Positions 7,707-15,622 of a DNA stretch of 64,000 nucleotides are shown here, in pieces. Position 1 is the first letter of the stretch, and each line of letters opens with the position of its first letter. Below the pieces are notes generated by a model. The model searched no databases. It saw nothing but the letters and a program-made list of their open reading frames with translations, and was not told where the DNA came from. The stretch comes from CAVQUE01 sp046290435 (GTDB taxonomy: Bacteria > Actinomycetota > Acidimicrobiia > Acidimicrobiales > UBA8592): assembly GCA_046290435.1 (NCBI GenBank), contig JBKAGO010000046.1, positions 21,514 through 85,513 on the forward strand, read 5' to 3'. The position numbers were made by a program, and so were the translations under genes.

Positions 7707-8360
7707 ATGTCGGGTATCCCGGAGGACGCGCTCGTGTTCTACACCGAGCTCGAAGCGGACAACACCAAGGCCTTCTGGGAGGCCAACCGGCAACGGTTCA
7801 ACGAGGTCGTTCGAGGGCCCGTCGAAGAGCTGACCGAAGCACTGTCCGACTATGGCCGGTTCCACATCTTCCGGCCGCACAACGACATGCGCTTCTCCAA
7901 GAACAAGCCGCCCTACAAGACCCACCAAGGCGCCTACACCGAGTCCGAGGGTGGTGCCGGCTTCTACTTCCAGCTGTCCGCTGCTGGCCTGATGTGCGGC
8001 ACCGGGTACTACTCGATGGCCAAGGACCAGCTGGAGCGGTTCCGCTCGGCGGTCGATGCGGAGGCAACCGGTGCCGAGATCGACGGGATCGTCGCCGAAC
8101 TGGCCGAGCGCCGCTACACGATCGGCGCGATCGACCAGCTGAAGACCGCACCGCGCAGCTACCCGAAGGACCATCGGCGGATCACGTTGCTCCGGCGCAA
8201 GGGCCTGCTGGCGTCACGCGAGTTCGGCGCACCCAAGTGGCTCCACACCGGGCAGGTCGTCACGAAGATCCGTCAGGCATGGGACGGCGCCGCCGAGATG
8301 AATGCGTGGCTCGACACCCATGTCGGCCCATCGCAGCTCGAGCCCGACGGCTTCTTCTGA
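7707..8360 (+). CDS. DUF2461 domain protein
   Basis: A 217-residue protein matching the DUF2461 (TIGR02453) family from end to end: FYTELEADNTKAFWEANRQRF at the N-terminus, RFSKNKPPYKTHQGAY and GFYFQLSAAGLMCGTGYY in the middle. The family is widespread and has no established reaction. TAAGGT at 7695-7700 lies six bases before the ATG and would give a leaderless transcript. The gene stands alone. Confidence 0.85.
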   Translation: MSGIPEDALVFYTELEADNTKAFWEANRQRFNEVVRGPVEELTEALSDYGRFHIFRPHNDMRFSKNKPPYKTHQGAYTESEGGAGFYFQLSAAGLMCGTGYYSMAKDQLERFRSAVDAEATGAEIDGIVAELAERRYTIGAIDQLKTAPRSYPKDHRRITLLRRKGLLASREFGAPKWLHTGQVVTKIRQAWDGAAEMNAWLDTHVGPSQLEPDGFF

Positions 8361-8470
8361 GCGAGATCCCGGCGCCATCGGCGGTTCATCGCGAGTTGAG
8401 GACAGATCGACGTGGCGACCATGTCCTGCGGCGAGGCTGAGGGGCACAGGCGACGGAGTGGAGGCCGACC

Positions 8471-8833
8471 ATGGCATTGCAGCGAACCAAGCATGCGCCC
8501 TTCCTGACGATCGCGATGATCGACGACGAGCGCATCGATGCCGTCGTCGCCGGCGACTTCGACGAGGGATGCCCGCAGAAGGTGCTCGATCGTCTCGATC
8601 GGCTCGCCCGATGCCGGACGCGCACGCAGCGTCTCCGCATCGACCTCTCCGGGATCCACCACCTCGACGAGCGTGCGGCCCGCTCCTTCGTCGACGCCGC
8701 AGAATCCACGGGCCGGACCGGTGGCCGGATCGAGTTCGTCGGAGCATCCGCCGAGGTCGAAGGCGCACTCGGCGCAGCGATGGGCAGTCGTGAGGATCAA
8801 GAGGCGGATAGGCGAGGCGCCAGGCGAACCTGA
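8471..8833 (+). CDS. STAS-like domain protein
   Basis: A 120-residue protein whose second half (LRIDLSGIHHLDERAARSFVDAAESTGRTGGRIEFVGAS) has the strand-helix pattern of STAS/anti-anti-sigma proteins, with D in the DLSG turn. The serine or threonine phosphorylated in true anti-anti-sigma factors is not clearly placed (HHLDERAA), so it may be a non-phosphorylated variant. TGGAGG at 8459-8464 is a good ribosome binding site for ATG 8471. No anti-sigma kinase is nearby. Confidence 0.55.
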   Translation: MALQRTKHAPFLTIAMIDDERIDAVVAGDFDEGCPQKVLDRLDRLARCRTRTQRLRIDLSGIHHLDERAARSFVDAAESTGRTGGRIEFVGASAEVEGALGAAMGSREDQEADRRGARRT

Positions 8834-8985
8834 CCGCTCGGCCGCGGCTCGTGATGGCAGCGAACAAGAGCGGGAGGCGACGGTTCCGGTTCCGAGGGGT
8901 GCCGCATTCAGCGACCCCCTGAGCCATGGCGAGCGGGTCGAGGCAACGTCGATGACGGCCGGTGCCGGCGGCCGGCCGAGCCGAT

Positions 8986-9002
8986 CACCCCGTGGCGGGG
9001 TG
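8986..9002. terminator. Short hairpin between convergent genes
   Basis: CACCCCG-TGG-CGGGGTG forms a 7-bp GC stem between the STAS gene and the convergent hydratase gene. No T-run follows, so it could serve as a weak terminator or mRNA end stabiliser. Confidence 0.3.
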
Positions 9003-9029
9003 TCCCGGCGCGCAGCGGCTGGTGGCCGA

Positions 9030-9806
9030 TCAGGCGCCGATCGCGGCGAACGTCGCCTCGCCCAGCAGGGTGCTGCGCGCCGTGTAGGTGTTACCCGCCG
9101 ACACGTCGAAGGGAGCGGTCAGGCCGCCTGTGTAGACGATCTCGCCGGCCCGCAGCGAGCGCCCCTCCTCGACGAGCCGGCGTACGAGCCAGGCGACGGC
9201 TTCGGCAGGCGACCCCATCGCCTGGTCGGCGCTTCCGGTGCGCTGTTCGGCGCCGTCGGTGAACAGGACACGTGCGCTCATGGGGTCGTGTCCGGCCGCC
9301 GAGGACGGGCCGGTTGCGATCGCTCCGGCGGAGGAGTTGTCTGCTGTGTTGTCGAGCCAGGTGAACCCATAGGACGCGTACCGGGGGTGGACGACTTCGA
9401 TGCCCACCGCCCAGCCTGCAGCGGCCTCGATCACGTCGTCGGCGTCGATGCGGGCATCGGCGAGATCGGCCCCCGCCACATACACGACCTCGGGTTCGGC
9501 TTTCGGGTGTCGGAGCGGCTCGAGGTCGAGTTCGCCGGCGATGCGCTGCGACGCCCACAGCGTGCCCCAGTTGGGTTGGTCGATGCCGAGTGCCGAGCGC
9601 ATGGCCGCCGAGGTCCAACCGAGCTTGTAGCCGATCGGCGTGTCGCCGTCGTCGTGGCGTAGGGCGTCGCGGGCCAGTGCGATGCGTCGGGCATCGTCCC
9701 AGCCGAACCCGGCGAAGCGCTCGGTCGGTAGGGCGGCCGGTGGCCCGCCGAGCTCGGCTGCTCGGAGCTCGGCGGCGAACTCCCGGGCATCGGCGTCGCC
9801 GATCAC
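9030..9806 (-). CDS. 2-keto-4-pentenoate hydratase / FAH-family protein
   Basis: A 258-residue protein of the fumarylacetoacetase-like hydratase/decarboxylase family seen in meta-cleavage pathways. Visible motifs: YKLGWTSAAMRSALGI, PKAEPEVVYV (metal-binding acidic pair), VGIEVVHPRYASYGFTWLDNTADN and RAGEIVYTGGLT. It may hydrate 2-hydroxypentadienoate-type acids or decarboxylate oxalocrotonate analogues. The GTG start overlaps the stop of the upstream HAD gene (GTGA), so both form one transcript. An IclR-type operator before the HAD gene ties it to the catabolic regulon on the other strand, where two paralogues occur. Confidence 0.8.
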   Translation of the reverse strand: MIGDADAREFAAELRAAELGGPPAALPTERFAGFGWDDARRIALARDALRHDDGDTPIGYKLGWTSAAMRSALGIDQPNWGTLWASQRIAGELDLEPLRHPKAEPEVVYVAGADLADARIDADDVIEAAAGWAVGIEVVHPRYASYGFTWLDNTADNSSAGAIATGPSSAAGHDPMSARVLFTDGAEQRTGSADQAMGSPAEAVAWLVRRLVEEGRSLRAGEIVYTGGLTAPFDVSAGNTYTARSTLLGEATFAAIGA

Positions 9807-10480
9807 CGAACGGGCAGTCCCAGGAGTTGCGCGACGTCGTCCCAGGCCTGACGTGGGTTGGCGACGTCGAACCAGATCGCGTCGAGGCCGAACGCCGTGG
9901 CGCCCTGGACGTTGAGGGGCTGGTCGTCGATGAACAGCATGCGTTGCGCAGGAACGCCGATGATGTCGACGGCCCGCTGGAATGCACGCGGGTCGGGTTT
10001 GAGGATGTCGGTGTCGGAGCAGTCGACGATGTGGTCGACCAGGCCGAGGAACTCGACATCGGCTTCCCATCCGGCGCCGTGGAATGCCCGCATGTCGTTG
10101 GTCAGGACCGACACGCCGAACCCTCCGGCGAGGGCCCGCTGCACGACCTCGGTGGCTTCTGGGCGGATCATCTCGGGAATCGGCGGGTCGTACAGCAACC
10201 GCATGTAATCCCGCAGCGCGAACTCGCGTCCGGCAGCAGCGCCGACGTCGGCGGCGCGCCGGGCCCAGTACTCGCGTTCGGTGACCCCCTCACCAGCGAC
10301 CATGGCCTGCCAGAGCGGGTCGGTCGACGGGTCGACCGGTCCCATCCACTCGAACGTGCCCGATGGCAGGCCCAGCGCGGCCTCGGCGCGGTGGTGCAGC
10401 TCGACCGGGTTGAGGAGGCAGACGCCGCCGAAGTCCAACAGGAGGACGTCGTGACGTCGCGAGGCACCGGGAACGACCAT
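9803..10480 (-). CDS. HAD-superfamily hydrolase
   Basis: A 225-residue HAD subfamily IA hydrolase. Motif I is LLLDFGGVCL (nucleophile Asp, with Gly at the usual second Asp position, as in the DFGGV subgroup), motif II VSVLTND, motif III LKPDPRAF and motif IV MLFIDDQPLN. Members are phosphatases or dehalogenases. It sits just downstream of the IclR gene, behind a copy of the regulon palindrome (10521-10537), and is coupled to the hydratase gene. A role as an organic-phosphate phosphatase in the pathway is possible but not shown. Confidence 0.8.
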   Translation of the reverse strand: MVVPGASRRHDVLLLDFGGVCLLNPVELHHRAEAALGLPSGTFEWMGPVDPSTDPLWQAMVAGEGVTEREYWARRAADVGAAAGREFALRDYMRLLYDPPIPEMIRPEATEVVQRALAGGFGVSVLTNDMRAFHGAGWEADVEFLGLVDHIVDCSDTDILKPDPRAFQRAVDIIGVPAQRMLFIDDQPLNVQGATAFGLDAIWFDVANPRQAWDDVAQLLGLPVR

Positions 10481-10520
10481 CGGCGAACAGTAGGCCTCAG
10501 CGGGAATCCCGTCGCGGAGT

Positions 10521-10537
10521 GTCCCGCAGTGCGGGAT
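10521..10537. promoter_or_regulatory. IclR-type operator, copy 1
   Basis: GTCCCGC-N3-GCGGGAT. On the other strand it reads ATCCCGC-N3-GCGGGAC, the same as copy 2 (11360-11376) except for one end base. It lies in the gap between the IclR gene and the HAD gene. Two copies around iclR argue for one regulon. Confidence 0.65.
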
Positions 10538-10551
10538 ACGGGTTGTGTCGG

Positions 10552-11331
10552 TCAACCTGGATGCATCGCCCGCCCGCGGTAGCCCAGGCGCCGCGAGGTC
10601 GACCATGCCAGCGACACCACCGCCTCGGCGACCTGGTCGCGGCGGTTGTCGATGCGATCGGCCGGGCCGGCCACACTGAGCGCGGCGACCGTTTCGCCGC
10701 CGGCGTTGCGGATCGGGGCGGCGATGGACACGACGCCGACCTCGGACTCGTGTCGGTTCTCGGCGTACCCGCGGGCGCGCACCTCTGCGAGATGGGCCCG
10801 CAGTGCGGCTCGCGACGTGATCGTGTACTCGGTCTTGGGTTCGAGGACCCATCCGTCGAGGAGCTTGCGCAGCGCCGCGTCGGGGGCGAAGGCCAGCAAC
10901 ACCTTTCCCGAAGCCGTGCGGTACGCGTCGTTGCGGCGTCCCAGTTCGGTGAACATCCGCAGCGTGTGTGGGCTGTCGAGGCGCTCGACGTAGACGACCT
11001 GGCGTCCGTCCAACACGCCCACCTGGACCGTCTCGCCGGTGGCATTGCGCAGATCCGTCATCGGCAGCAGGACCGCTTCGTGCAGGTTGCGCTGGGAGGG
11101 CACCGCGGCGGCGAGGTCGAACAGCGCCAGGCCCAGGCGGTAGCGGGCGGTGTCGGGGTCCTGTTCGAGCAGGCCCTCGTCGGTGAGGGTGCTCAGGATG
11201 CGGTGCACCGTGGATCTCGACATGGCGAGGTGCTCGGCGAGATCGGCGACGCCCCAGTTCGGGCGGGTCGCGGTGAAGGCCTTGAGCACGCGGACGGCGC
11301 TCGCGACCGACGAGAGTCGGTTCCTCGACAT
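10552..11331 (-). CDS. IclR-family transcriptional regulator
   Basis: A 259-residue regulator with an N-terminal winged helix (SSVASAVRVLKAFTATRPNWGVADLAEHLAMSRSTVHRILSTL, residues about 7-50) and a C-terminal ligand-binding IclR domain (HEAVLLPMTDLRNATGETVQVGVLDG through DRIDNRRDQVAEAVV). IclR proteins that control aromatic catabolism usually bind a pathway substrate. It is divergent from the catabolic operon, and palindromes lie on both sides of the gene. Repression of the operon, lifted by the aromatic substrate, is the simplest model; activation is also known in the family. Confidence 0.9.
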   Translation of the reverse strand: MSRNRLSSVASAVRVLKAFTATRPNWGVADLAEHLAMSRSTVHRILSTLTDEGLLEQDPDTARYRLGLALFDLAAAVPSQRNLHEAVLLPMTDLRNATGETVQVGVLDGRQVVYVERLDSPHTLRMFTELGRRNDAYRTASGKVLLAFAPDAALRKLLDGWVLEPKTEYTITSRAALRAHLAEVRARGYAENRHESEVGVVSIAAPIRNAGGETVAALSVAGPADRIDNRRDQVAEAVVSLAWSTSRRLGYRGRAMHPG

Positions 11332-11359
11332 CGCCTCACCCTACGCGATCGGAACGTTC

Positions 11360-11376
11360 ATCCCGCGATGCGGGAT
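11360..11376. promoter_or_regulatory. IclR-type operator, copy 2
   Basis: Perfect palindrome ATCCCGC-N3-GCGGGAT between the divergent iclR gene and the first dioxygenase gene. It ends ten bases before the GTG at 11386, where a -10 element would lie if the message is leaderless; that position favours repression. Confidence 0.7.
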
Positions 11377-11385
11377 CGTGGTGGC

Positions 11386-12327
11386 GTGACATCCGTCTCG
11401 TCCTTAGTGTCCGAACTCGTGGGAATCCTTCGTCTCAGTCACGTCGACATCACCGTGCCGGATCTGGAGTTGGCCGAGGCCTACTACACCGAGGTCCTCG
11501 GACTCGACGTCTCCGACCGCACCGAGGACCGCATCTTCCTGAAGTGCTGGGACGAGCGGGACCATCATTGTCTCGCCATCCGCCAGGACGCCCGCGTCGG
11601 CATCGACCGCTTCGCCTTCAAGGTCGAGTTCCCCGAGGATCTCGCGGCGTTCGAGTCCCGCATCGAAGCAGCGGGGGTGCCCGTCGAACGCGTCGCCGCC
11701 GGCGAGGAGATCGGCCAGGGCGAATCGATCCGGTTCCAGGTCCCGTCGGGCCACGAAATGGAACTGGTCTGTGAGGTCGACAAGGTCGGCGGACGGCTGC
11801 CGCTGTTGAACCCGCCGCCGATCGTGCCGAACCTGCGTGGGATCGCTCCGCCGCGGATCGATCATCTCCTCGTGCATGCCGAGGAGGTCCCCGAGGCCGC
11901 CCGGTTCTTCCAGGAGGTGCTCGACTTCCGGCTGACCGAGCAGCTCCTCGACGGCGGGGGCCACCAGACCATCGCGTTCCTCGAACGGTCGGCGAAGCCC
12001 CACGACATCGCCTTCGTGCAGGGACCGAACGGTGCGTTGCACCACTTCTCGTTCTGGCTCGACGACTGGGACCACGTGCGCCGTGCCGCCGACATCCTGG
12101 CCTACAACGGCATCACCATCGACATCGGCCCCACCCGCCACGGGCTCACCCGGGGCAGCACCATCTACTTCTTCGATCCGATGGGGACCCGCAACGAGGT
12201 GTTCTCCGGGGGTTATCGACCCGATCCGGACTTCCCGACCATCACCTGGACCGACGATCGCGCCGGCCGCGCCGTCTTCTACTACGAAGGGGTGCTCAAC
12301 CACCGCTTCGCCTCGGTGCACACATGA
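11386..12327 (+). CDS. Extradiol ring-cleavage dioxygenase (type I, VOC fold), paralogue 1
   Basis: A 313-residue two-domain vicinal-oxygen-chelate protein of the catechol 2,3-dioxygenase type. The iron ligands of the active C-terminal domain are present: H160 (RIDHLLVH), H220 (LHHFSFW) and E271 (NEVFSGGY); the conserved His/Tyr of RHGLTRGSTIYFF are also there. It should cleave a catecholic ring next to the diol with Fe(II) and O2. GTG 11386 is chosen by its distance from the operator; GTG 11407 is a good alternative. Its stop overlaps the start of the second dioxygenase gene (ATGA). Confidence 0.85.
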   Translation: MTSVSSLVSELVGILRLSHVDITVPDLELAEAYYTEVLGLDVSDRTEDRIFLKCWDERDHHCLAIRQDARVGIDRFAFKVEFPEDLAAFESRIEAAGVPVERVAAGEEIGQGESIRFQVPSGHEMELVCEVDKVGGRLPLLNPPPIVPNLRGIAPPRIDHLLVHAEEVPEAARFFQEVLDFRLTEQLLDGGGHQTIAFLERSAKPHDIAFVQGPNGALHHFSFWLDDWDHVRRAADILAYNGITIDIGPTRHGLTRGSTIYFFDPMGTRNEVFSGGYRPDPDFPTITWTDDRAGRAVFYYEGVLNHRFASVHT

Positions 12328-13268
12328 GCGCCCCACGGTCCACCCATCGCAACAGCGAGGGCATCCTGCGGCTGTCCCATGCCGACGTGCGGGTGCCCGA
12401 CCTCGAGCTGGCGGTGGCGTACTACGCCGAGGTCGTCGGCCTGGTCCTCACCGGGCGCACCGATCAGCGGGCCTACCTCAAGGGGTGGGACGAACACCAG
12501 CACCACTCGTTGATCCTGTCGAAGGCGCCGACCTACGGGCTCGCCAGCCTGGCGTTCAAGGTGGTCGAGGAGTCCGAGCTGGATCGCCTCGCCGCCCGCC
12601 TGGAAGCAGCCGGGGTCGCCACGCAGCGATTCCACCCCGGCGAGCTCGCCGAGGCCTCGGGCGCAACGGTGCGCTTCGTGGCCCCGAGCGGGCACACGAT
12701 CGATCTCGAGTGCGGCATGGGTCAGGTCGGCAACGGGCTGTCGCTGATCAACCCGCCGCCGGCGCCCGACGACCTGGTGGGCATGCACCCGCCGCGTCTC
12801 GATCACATCTTCCTGCTGTGCGAGGACGTCGACGGCGTGACCCGGTTCTTCCGGGACGTGCTCGAGTTCCGCCTCACCGAGCAGATCGTCGCCGACGACG
12901 GCCACCAGCTGACGACCTTCCTCGAGCGCACGCACACGCCGCACGACATCGCCTTCCTGACCGGACCCGACGGCGGTTTCCACCACCTGGCCTTCTGGGT
13001 CGACGAGTGGAACGATCTGCGCACCGCCGCCGACACCTGCGCCTATCACGGGGTCCCGATCGACGCGGGTCCCACCCGCCACGGGGCCACGCGGGGCTGC
13101 GGGCTGTACTTCTTCGATCCCGCCGGTAACCGCAACGAGGTCTACACCGGCGGTTATCACTTCGATCCCGACGACGAGCCGATCACCTGGACCGAAGCCG
13201 AGATGGGCCGCGCCATCTTCACGTACAGGGGTCAGGTCGACCCCGGATTCATGTCGGTGCACTCATGA
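12324..13268 (+). CDS. Extradiol ring-cleavage dioxygenase (type I, VOC fold), paralogue 2
   Basis: A 314-residue relative of the preceding protein, with the same layout and an intact metal site: H161 (RLDHIFLL), H221 (FHHLAFW) and E272 (NEVYTGGY). The two share GILRLSH at the start and most motifs but differ widely elsewhere, so they are not a recent duplication. They could form a hetero-oligomer or act on different catechols. Translational coupling on both sides (ATGA overlaps) suggests equal production. Confidence 0.85.
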   Translation: MSAPRSTHRNSEGILRLSHADVRVPDLELAVAYYAEVVGLVLTGRTDQRAYLKGWDEHQHHSLILSKAPTYGLASLAFKVVEESELDRLAARLEAAGVATQRFHPGELAEASGATVRFVAPSGHTIDLECGMGQVGNGLSLINPPPAPDDLVGMHPPRLDHIFLLCEDVDGVTRFFRDVLEFRLTEQIVADDGHQLTTFLERTHTPHDIAFLTGPDGGFHHLAFWVDEWNDLRTAADTCAYHGVPIDAGPTRHGATRGCGLYFFDPAGNRNEVYTGGYHFDPDDEPITWTEAEMGRAIFTYRGQVDPGFMSVHS

Positions 13269-14374
13269 CGACCCACACCAACGGATCGACCCCGGCGGGC
13301 CCGACCGACCGGTTCGAGGCCCCGATGTACCTGGCCCGGTTCCGCGAACGCCACGGCGATCCGGGGCACGGCGACCACGGCGACGTCGACGACGGTTCGC
13401 CGCTGTATCTCAAGCGGTTCCGGGACCGTCCGAACGCCGAGCCCGCCATGCGGTCCGACCTGCCGCTGTGGCAGCGGGCGGACCTCGGGACCCAGCAGGC
13501 GCTGACCGAGGACAACCGCAACAAGGAGATCTCGGCGCCGGCATCGGCCGCACGCCAACTCCTCAACGACGTCTACCTCATCCGCCACGGCGAGACGCAG
13601 GGCTACTCGACCGATTCGGGCCTGACGCCCCAGGGCGTCTGGCAGGCCCACACCTACGGGCGCACGCTCGCTCGTCGGGTCAAGTCCGGCGAGACGATCG
13701 TGTTCCGCCACGCGGCGACCAACCGGGCCCGGGAGACGGCCGAGCAGATCCACCGTGGCCTGCACGACGGGCTGGAGCAGTACGAGAAGGACGTCACCAT
13801 CGTCGAGCCCGAGCCGGCCGACGAGTTCCGCAACTTCCAGTTCGTCGCACCCGACGGCCTCAAAGACGTCACCGCGGCGTTCCGTCAGTACAGCGCCCTG
13901 CTCGAAGGACACGAGCGCACCGCGGCGGGCGACCGGCCGCTCTGGCTCGTCGAGATGGACCGCTTCTGGCGGACCCAGCAGGGCGGCGGCGATCCCATCC
14001 AGCACTGGCTCACCACGCCGCTGATGCACTTCGAGCCGCCGTCGATGACCACCCGCCGGTTCTGGGCGGGGATCAGCCGGCTCTCCGGCGAGTTCCCCGG
14101 CGCCCGTCTCGCGATCGCCACCCACTCCGGCTGCATCCGGGCCTTCGCCGTGTCGGCCTTCGGTTACGACCCGGGCGAGCCGTACAACACCGAGCACGTG
14201 CGGGTGAAGCTCCTCGGCGACGTCGAGTGGTCCCGCGGCGGCAGCGACGCCACGGTCACCTACCGGAACCGGGTGCAGGAGATGAAGGTGCCCGACGTCG
14301 CGCAGTTGCCGACCTGGGCTGTCCACGACGACTGGCCCGGCATGACGCCGGCACCTGGCGCCTCGGCGCCGTGA
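13265..14374 (+). CDS. Histidine phosphatase-family protein with N-terminal extension
   Basis: A 369-residue protein. The histidine phosphatase core begins at about residue 103 with YLIRHGE (phospho-acceptor His), followed by FRHAATNRARETAEQI and IATHSGCIRAF (second catalytic His). Ahead of it is a 100-residue extension carrying two similar motifs, MYLARFRERHG (21-31) and LYLKRFRDRPN (47-57), which resemble docking peptides. Inside an operon that encodes a phenol-phosphorylating kinase pair, its likely job is to remove phosphate from an aryl-phosphate intermediate; by family it could also act on a sugar phosphate. ATGA overlap with the gene before. Confidence 0.75.
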   Translation: MTTHTNGSTPAGPTDRFEAPMYLARFRERHGDPGHGDHGDVDDGSPLYLKRFRDRPNAEPAMRSDLPLWQRADLGTQQALTEDNRNKEISAPASAARQLLNDVYLIRHGETQGYSTDSGLTPQGVWQAHTYGRTLARRVKSGETIVFRHAATNRARETAEQIHRGLHDGLEQYEKDVTIVEPEPADEFRNFQFVAPDGLKDVTAAFRQYSALLEGHERTAAGDRPLWLVEMDRFWRTQQGGGDPIQHWLTTPLMHFEPPSMTTRRFWAGISRLSGEFPGARLAIATHSGCIRAFAVSAFGYDPGEPYNTEHVRVKLLGDVEWSRGGSDATVTYRNRVQEMKVPDVAQLPTWAVHDDWPGMTPAPGASAP

Positions 14375-14426
14375 CGCAACCGACCACACAACCAGGGGGA
14401 AGCATGGACACGAGGGGGACGACCGA

Positions 14427-15602
14427 ATGTGTGAAGCCTGTCCGGTCATCGACTGGGCGCAGGAGCTCCCGACGATCCGGGCGTTCACTCCGACGAGGGT
14501 GGCTGCCGACATGACCGATTTCATCGTCTGGTACGACCGCTACGAGCCCGACCAGAAGGCGCTCGTCGGCGGCAAGAACGCCAGCCTCGGCGAGATGATG
14601 CGTGCCGAGCTGCCGGTTCCGCCGGGCTTCGCCCTCACCACCGACGCCTACGGGCTGATCTGGCGCGACAAGGAACTCGTCGACGCCGTCAACGAGTTGC
14701 TCCGCGGGATCGACCACGGCGACTTCGCCCACAACGTCGAGGTCTCCCACAAGATCCGTCATCTCATCGAGGGCGAGCCGTTCCCCGACGAGGTCGTCGA
14801 CGACCTCGGCACTGCCTACCAGGCGCTGTGCGACCACTGCGGGGTGGAGGACCTCCCGGTCGCCGTGCGGTCCTCGGCCACCGCCGAGGATCTTCCCGAC
14901 GCCAGCTTCGCGGGCCAGCAGGACACCTTCTTGTGGGTGCGGGGCCTGGCCTCGGTCATCGATCACACCCGCCGGTGCTGGTCGTCGTTGTTCACCGACC
15001 GCGCCATCGCCTACCGCCACCAGATGGGCTACCTCCACACGGCGATCGCGATGTCGGTCGCGGTGCAGAAGATGGTCGACCCCATCGCCTCGGGGGTCGC
15101 GTTCACGCTGAACCCCAGCAACGGCGACCGCTCCCAGGTGGCGATCGATGCCTCGTGGGGCCTGGGCGAGGCCGTCGTGTCGGGCGAGGTCACCCCCGAC
15201 AACTTCCTCGTCGACAAGGTGCTGCGCGAGGTCGTCAAGCGCGACATCTCCACCAAGCTCGTCGAGTATCGCCTGACCGACCACGGTGTGGTCGAGAAGC
15301 TGCCCGTCGAGGAAGAGCGCCAGACACGCCCGTCGGTGACCGACGACGATCTGATCGCCATCTCCATGCTCGCCCGGCGCGCCGAGAAGCACTACGGCTG
15401 CCCCCAGGACATCGAGTGGGCCATCGACCGGCACCTGCCCGAGGGCGAGAACGTCGTGATGCTGCAGAGCCGGCCCGAGACGGTGTGGTCGCAGAAGCGG
15501 GTTGCGCCGCTGGCCGGCAGCGGTTCCGACAACCTCTCGTCGATCGTGTCGACCCTCGTGTCGCCGCTGCACGACAAGCACCAACCGACCGTAACGACCT
15601 GA
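14427..15602 (+). CDS. PEP-synthase-type ATP-binding subunit (phenylphosphate synthase beta-like)
   Basis: A protein of up to 391 residues consisting only of the N-terminal ATP-grasp-like domain of PEP synthase/pyruvate phosphate dikinase: LVGGKNASLGEM, VPPGFALTTDAY, PVAVRSSATAEDLPDASFAGQQDTFL, SGVAFTLNPSNGDRSQ, GLGEAVVSGEVTPD and PQDIEWAID...MLQSRPET. The phosphohistidine domain is missing and is encoded by the next gene. Such split enzymes are phenylphosphate synthase (Thauera) and the CreHI 4-methylphenyl phosphate synthase (Corynebacterium). The pair should transfer a phosphoryl group from ATP to a phenolic hydroxyl. ATG 14511 is a strong alternative start. Confidence 0.8.
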   Translation: MCEACPVIDWAQELPTIRAFTPTRVAADMTDFIVWYDRYEPDQKALVGGKNASLGEMMRAELPVPPGFALTTDAYGLIWRDKELVDAVNELLRGIDHGDFAHNVEVSHKIRHLIEGEPFPDEVVDDLGTAYQALCDHCGVEDLPVAVRSSATAEDLPDASFAGQQDTFLWVRGLASVIDHTRRCWSSLFTDRAIAYRHQMGYLHTAIAMSVAVQKMVDPIASGVAFTLNPSNGDRSQVAIDASWGLGEAVVSGEVTPDNFLVDKVLREVVKRDISTKLVEYRLTDHGVVEKLPVEEERQTRPSVTDDDLIAISMLARRAEKHYGCPQDIEWAIDRHLPEGENVVMLQSRPETVWSQKRVAPLAGSGSDNLSSIVSTLVSPLHDKHQPTVTT

Positions 15603-15622
15603 AGAAACGCCACTAGGGGGAC

